This document shows positions 60,401-64,000 of a stretch of DNA of 64,000 bases, piece by piece. The DNA comes from Chrysoperla carnea (taxonomy: Eukaryota; Arthropoda; Insecta; Neuroptera; Chrysopidae). The translations under genes were made by a program, and so were the position numbers. The first letter of the stretch is position 1, and each line of letters starts with the position of its first letter. The stretch spans positions 34,549,501 to 34,613,500 of the forward strand of contig NC_058341.1 of the NCBI RefSeq assembly GCF_905475395.1, read 5' to 3'. The notes beneath the pieces were generated by a model. The model was not told where the DNA came from, ran no database searches, and was given only the letters and a program-made list of their open reading frames with translations.

Positions 60401-63400
60401 AAAGTTTTAAGATACGCGAATATTCCAGTATCTCCAAGATCAGGTAGGGTAATTAAAATTGTCCATCGTTCGAGAAACGCACAATATATGATAATTAGCC
60501 GTAAGGGAAAATAAATGTTTATCATGCGATATAATTCTGAAGAAAAAATTGACAGGAGTTGTCACTTTGTGAATAGAAGACGAATTAAAGAAAAAACAAG
60601 TTACGAGTTATTTACTTTTTAATGGGTCTAGTGCCTTTGATTTTAAGCTCAGAATTGTTACCAGGATTCCTATGCGAAAAAACCTTTTGAAGATAAACGA
60701 ATTATTTTTCAGCTGATTTTTTCCCCAGGAATCTTATGTTATAGATTTATTTTCATGAATATTTATTGGGGAATTTTTGCCCAGGGACCTGCAATCCCTC
60801 AGTTCATTTTAAACGGAATTAAAAGCGTTTTTTTTTGTGGAATATCGGACCTAAAACCACTTGTTACTGTGCATGAAGCTAAAATTAGCTAAAATACATA
60901 GACATATTTATGGTAAAAATTTTAATAAAATTTTTTTATTTTTAGCCTGCAATAAATATTTTGAACCATTACGAAAGAGTCAAATCTGCTTAGGATATAA
61001 AAGTAAATACAATGCTTGTAGAGGTGATTCTGGTGGCCCATTTCTTCTATCAATTGTAAGTTGCATATTTAATTTATAGATAACATTTATTACACACTTA
61101 TCAAGATGACAATACAAGAATTTAGTAAGTTTGTTCGATTATCCCGACCAGGATCTTCATGAATAACGATTAACTAAAAATTATTTGATGGTGGAAGCGC
61201 AGATAATATTTCAAAATATTAATTTAGAATAGTTTAAAAAACTAAAAAACGCGCTTCTGTATCTAGCTGAACTAAAAAGTACAAAATAATTTCTATATGC
61301 TCAAAAAAAAAAATAGAGTGATTTGAAAAAAATCATTTTAACGTAAAAGCGTAAGGTGCTTTTAAAGATATTTTCTAATGACGTTACTTTTACCAATATC
61401 TATCTGTCAATAAAATGTTTACAATAATTGGAATGCAGCACCCTACGCTTTTTTACGATAAATTGTTTTTTTTTTCTTAATCACTCAATCTTATCTAATC
61501 AATTCTCATTCTTTTCTAATCTTTTTGGAGTTTTATAGCCTCTTTGTTATTTTTTAAATAGATTATTTTAGAAAAGACGTTGGGATAGATTGTATGATAG
61601 ATAAGTAACTAGAATAAGTAAAAGTTGTATTTTCTCATTTTCAGAACGGAAGACATACCGTTGTGGGAATAACATCATTTGGAACAGTTGGATGTCACGA
61701 AAATGATCCAATCGTGTACACAAATGTTGGATCTTTTGTAGATTTTATTAATTCTAATATTAAAAAATATTCGAAAAAAAGTTCAACTGATGATTCTAAC
61801 ACCGGGTCCAATTATTCATACTTGGCATCCATTCAAGAATATAATGGTAAGAAAAGCTTTTATGTGTCAATTATAGGCTTTATTGTGTTTAAAATATACG
61901 CCTGGAGATCAAGAAAAAAATAAGTATACTTAAAAGTTTTATCTCTCCCAGTTTCTGGGTGTTAAAAAGTATATTCATAAAAGCGGTAGTAATGATGTTT
62001 TCCAATTTTGATTTGAAATATAGTTAGAACTTACAGAATTAGACAAAAGTAAAGCGCAAAATTGTTCGATCTAAGTTTTGAAAAGTAAACAAAAATAAAT
62101 TTATTATTTCGAATTGTTCAGTATATAAATTACGTACATTTGCATACAAAATCAGAATAGCGTAGTAAAAAAATGTTTGTCCTTAACCAGGATCTTGGCT
62201 ATGTTACTTATTGTGACTTTATTATTATTTCAGATGAAGATGAGAGTTATGAAAAATTATGTACCGGAACAATTGTTGATGAACGTTGGATATTTACTTC
62301 AGCAGATTGTTTTGATAACAGTGGAAGAGATCGTACACCATTCATACGTGTGAAAGTTGGATCTGTGGATGTAGACGATGATAAAAAAGGAACTTTCCAT
62401 GAAATTTTAAAATTCGTTATTCATCCTGAATATAATCCCGAGTAAGTACTTTAAAATTATTTTAAGCCAAACGCAGGAAAATATATCAGCTGGTTAATCG
62501 ATTAAATGCCCTGCATATACTGAAAAATACACAGCTTATGAGAAAAAATTTGTTGGTGGTAAATCCATGAATCGATTTTGTCTAATTTTGTTCTCTAAGT
62601 CCCTTTTGGAATTTAGAAAATATTTCTTAAACGTTCTCGAACAGAAAAAAAGCCACTTTTATCATAAAATTAAACACTTTTCTACTCAATGTGTAAGGAA
62701 AAGCTCTTTTATCTTATTGCAAACTTGTCATATAAGAAGCTTTGTTCAACCTCATACATATCTGAAATAATTTTATTTTCATCTTTTAGGGACAAAAATG
62801 TGAAAAATAATATTGCTATGGTTTTATTAAAGAAACCATTGACCTTATCGAAAACTGTTAGCAAAGCATTTTTACCACCAAGTTTTCTTGATCCGAACAC
62901 AATTGAAGGTAAAATTGTTGGATGGAGTGCAGAGAATTCCACAGATGATGTGATTTCACATCGTATTGTTTCCACTGAAGTTACGAATGGTGAACCAAAG
63001 AGTAAGAATTTTAATCAAAATTAACAATTTAAATTTGGAAGTAGAAAGTAAAGCAATTTGTTATTTTTTACAGAATGTAAAGAAATGTTCCCAAATATGG
63101 ATGAAACAAATATATGCTTAGTCAGAATCGGAGGTAATTGCAGTCCTGACATTGGAAGTCCATTAGTAATTGAACAAGTAAGTAACTGGATAATGATCTT
63201 AACAGTATATATTATAATTTTTGAGGTTCAAATTTGCCTTAATCCTAAAAACAAGCGTGACAGTATATCCATGATAAATTTCCGGGAAAGTCTATGGGAA
63301 AAATTCCTAGAAACAAAATCTGTGGTAGCTTTGATTATTTTTAATGTTGAGCAATTTTACAGATAACTTAAGATTAATTTTTGGTAAAACTACTATATAA

Positions 63401-63581
63401 GTAATCGCTTATTTGTAAATAAAAAATTTTTTAATTTTCTTTATAGAAAAATGGAAACATAATTGTTGGATTAAATTCAATTGTGGATAAGAATTGTGAA
63501 CAAGATAAACCATTTTTGGTAACAAATGTGCATAATTTTGCAAATATTATCGACAGATTAATGCAGCTAGTATCTAAATAG
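57479..63581 (+). CDS. SP6: two-domain S1 protease, active plus dead domain, 520 aa, 10 exons
   Basis: Exons: 57479-57533, 59711-59836, 59966-60167, 60235-60443, 60946-61055, 61645-61846, 62234-62441, 62790-63001, 63074-63177, 63447-63581 (stop TAG); 1,563 nt, introns GT..AG, phases 1,1,2,1,0,1,2,1,0, the same as SP5. Signal peptide about residues 1-19; cleavage predicted at Arg37-Ile38 (ILNG). Domain 1 triad: His82, Asp133, Ser226; residue 189 Asn220, residue 192 Arg (others Ala or Ser), residue 226 Ile. Domain 2 (about 285-520) has Asp326 for His57 (TSADC), Asn378 for Asp102 (NNIAMVLL) and Ile468 for Ser195 (PDIGSP), with all six fold cysteines kept. The linker is rich in Lys, Ser and Asn. 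Intron 1 is long (2.2 kb) and holds a 60-base palindrome. Sister gene of SP5. Confidence 0.93.
58662..58721. repeat. 60-base near-perfect palindrome in SP6 intron 1
   Basis: Two 30-base arms meet with no spacer; they differ at two positions. The arm begins CTCAGTGTCACAAAAAATGC and the centre is TTACATGTAA. It could extrude as a cruciform or be a tiny foldback element. It is within an intron, 1.1 kb from either exon. Confidence 0.8.
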
Positions 63582-63673
63582 ATATATGGATTTATTTAAA
63601 TCGAATGGTCGAAAAAGACTGAATAATATAGTTTTTAATTTGTTTTTATATAATTTGTGATTGAAATTTTTTT

Positions 63674-63679
63674 AATAAA
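63674..63679 (+). terminator. Poly(A) signal of SP6
   Basis: AATAAA 92 bases after the SP6 stop codon, the longest 3' region among those with a clear signal. Confidence 0.5.
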
Positions 63680-64000
63680 ATTAATTAAAAAACACAGTCT
63701 ATTATTCATATTCTATAGATGAAATAATATTTTCTCTTCGTAACGTTTTTTGATACTTTTATAAAAATGTGATATTTTTATAGAATTTCAAGAAGTATCT
63801 ATGATTTTTATATTTCAGAATTCGTAGGAAATTAATGAAATATGGCAAGATTTGAAGCTTATGATTTCTTATTTACAAATACCATTTATGTGTGTCGCGG
63901 AGATCCATAGATATTTATAAAAGAGATATGAAAAATAAATACTATGGGCAATTATGTATTAGTAAATTTTTTTCCCAATTGACTACGATATATATTATTT
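63680..64000. other. Window end, no feature seen
   Basis: AT-rich DNA downstream of SP6 with no open frame or repeat that I recognise. The protease cluster may continue past the window edge. Confidence 0.5.

Overview
The window is AT-rich nuclear DNA from an animal, almost certainly an insect. Evidence: spliced genes with short GT..AG introns, secreted trypsin-fold digestive-type proteases, many degraded dispersed repeats of the kind found in insects, and a telomere-like CCTAA (TTAGG) array. A TTAGG-type array argues mildly against true flies. I cannot fix the order or species.

There are two parts. Bases 1 to about 29,950 contain no gene I can support; no open frame over about 125 codons exists apart from frames inside a microsatellite. 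This part is a mosaic of repeats: an inverted pair of one family around 4.8-7.35 kb, several copies of a second family (6.1, 14.2, 16.2 and again at 34.3 kb), foldback elements, and an element of about 0.9 kb with 23-base terminal inverted repeats that encloses a long (CTCCCA)n array joined to a telomere-like (CCCAACCTAA)n array. A few short splice-flanked segments could be exons of an unseen long gene, but this is weak.

Bases 29,964 to 63,581 hold a cluster of six serine-protease genes of the chymotrypsin clan (family S1), whose exons I could join with correct phase and splice sites throughout. SP1 is on the minus strand, head to head with SP2. SP2 to SP6 are on the plus strand in tandem. 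SP1-SP4 encode single-domain secreted zymogens of 263-275 residues. SP5 and SP6 (526 and 520 residues) carry an intact N-terminal protease domain followed by a second S1 domain that keeps all six fold cysteines but has lost all three catalytic residues.

All six active domains have the His-Asp-Ser triad, an Arg-Ile-Leu-(His/Asn)-Gly activation site, Asn at the position equivalent to chymotrypsin 189, and Ile or Val at 226 in place of the usual Gly. The S1 pocket should therefore be neither trypsin-like nor classically chymotrypsin-like. Intron positions and phases are shared across the cluster, except that SP2 has lost one intron; the dead domains repeat the same phase series. The cluster grew by local duplication, with one internal domain duplication before SP5 and SP6 separated. 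The natural reading is a lineage-specific expansion of secreted proteases, perhaps gut digestive enzymes, with two members that carry a pseudoprotease module.
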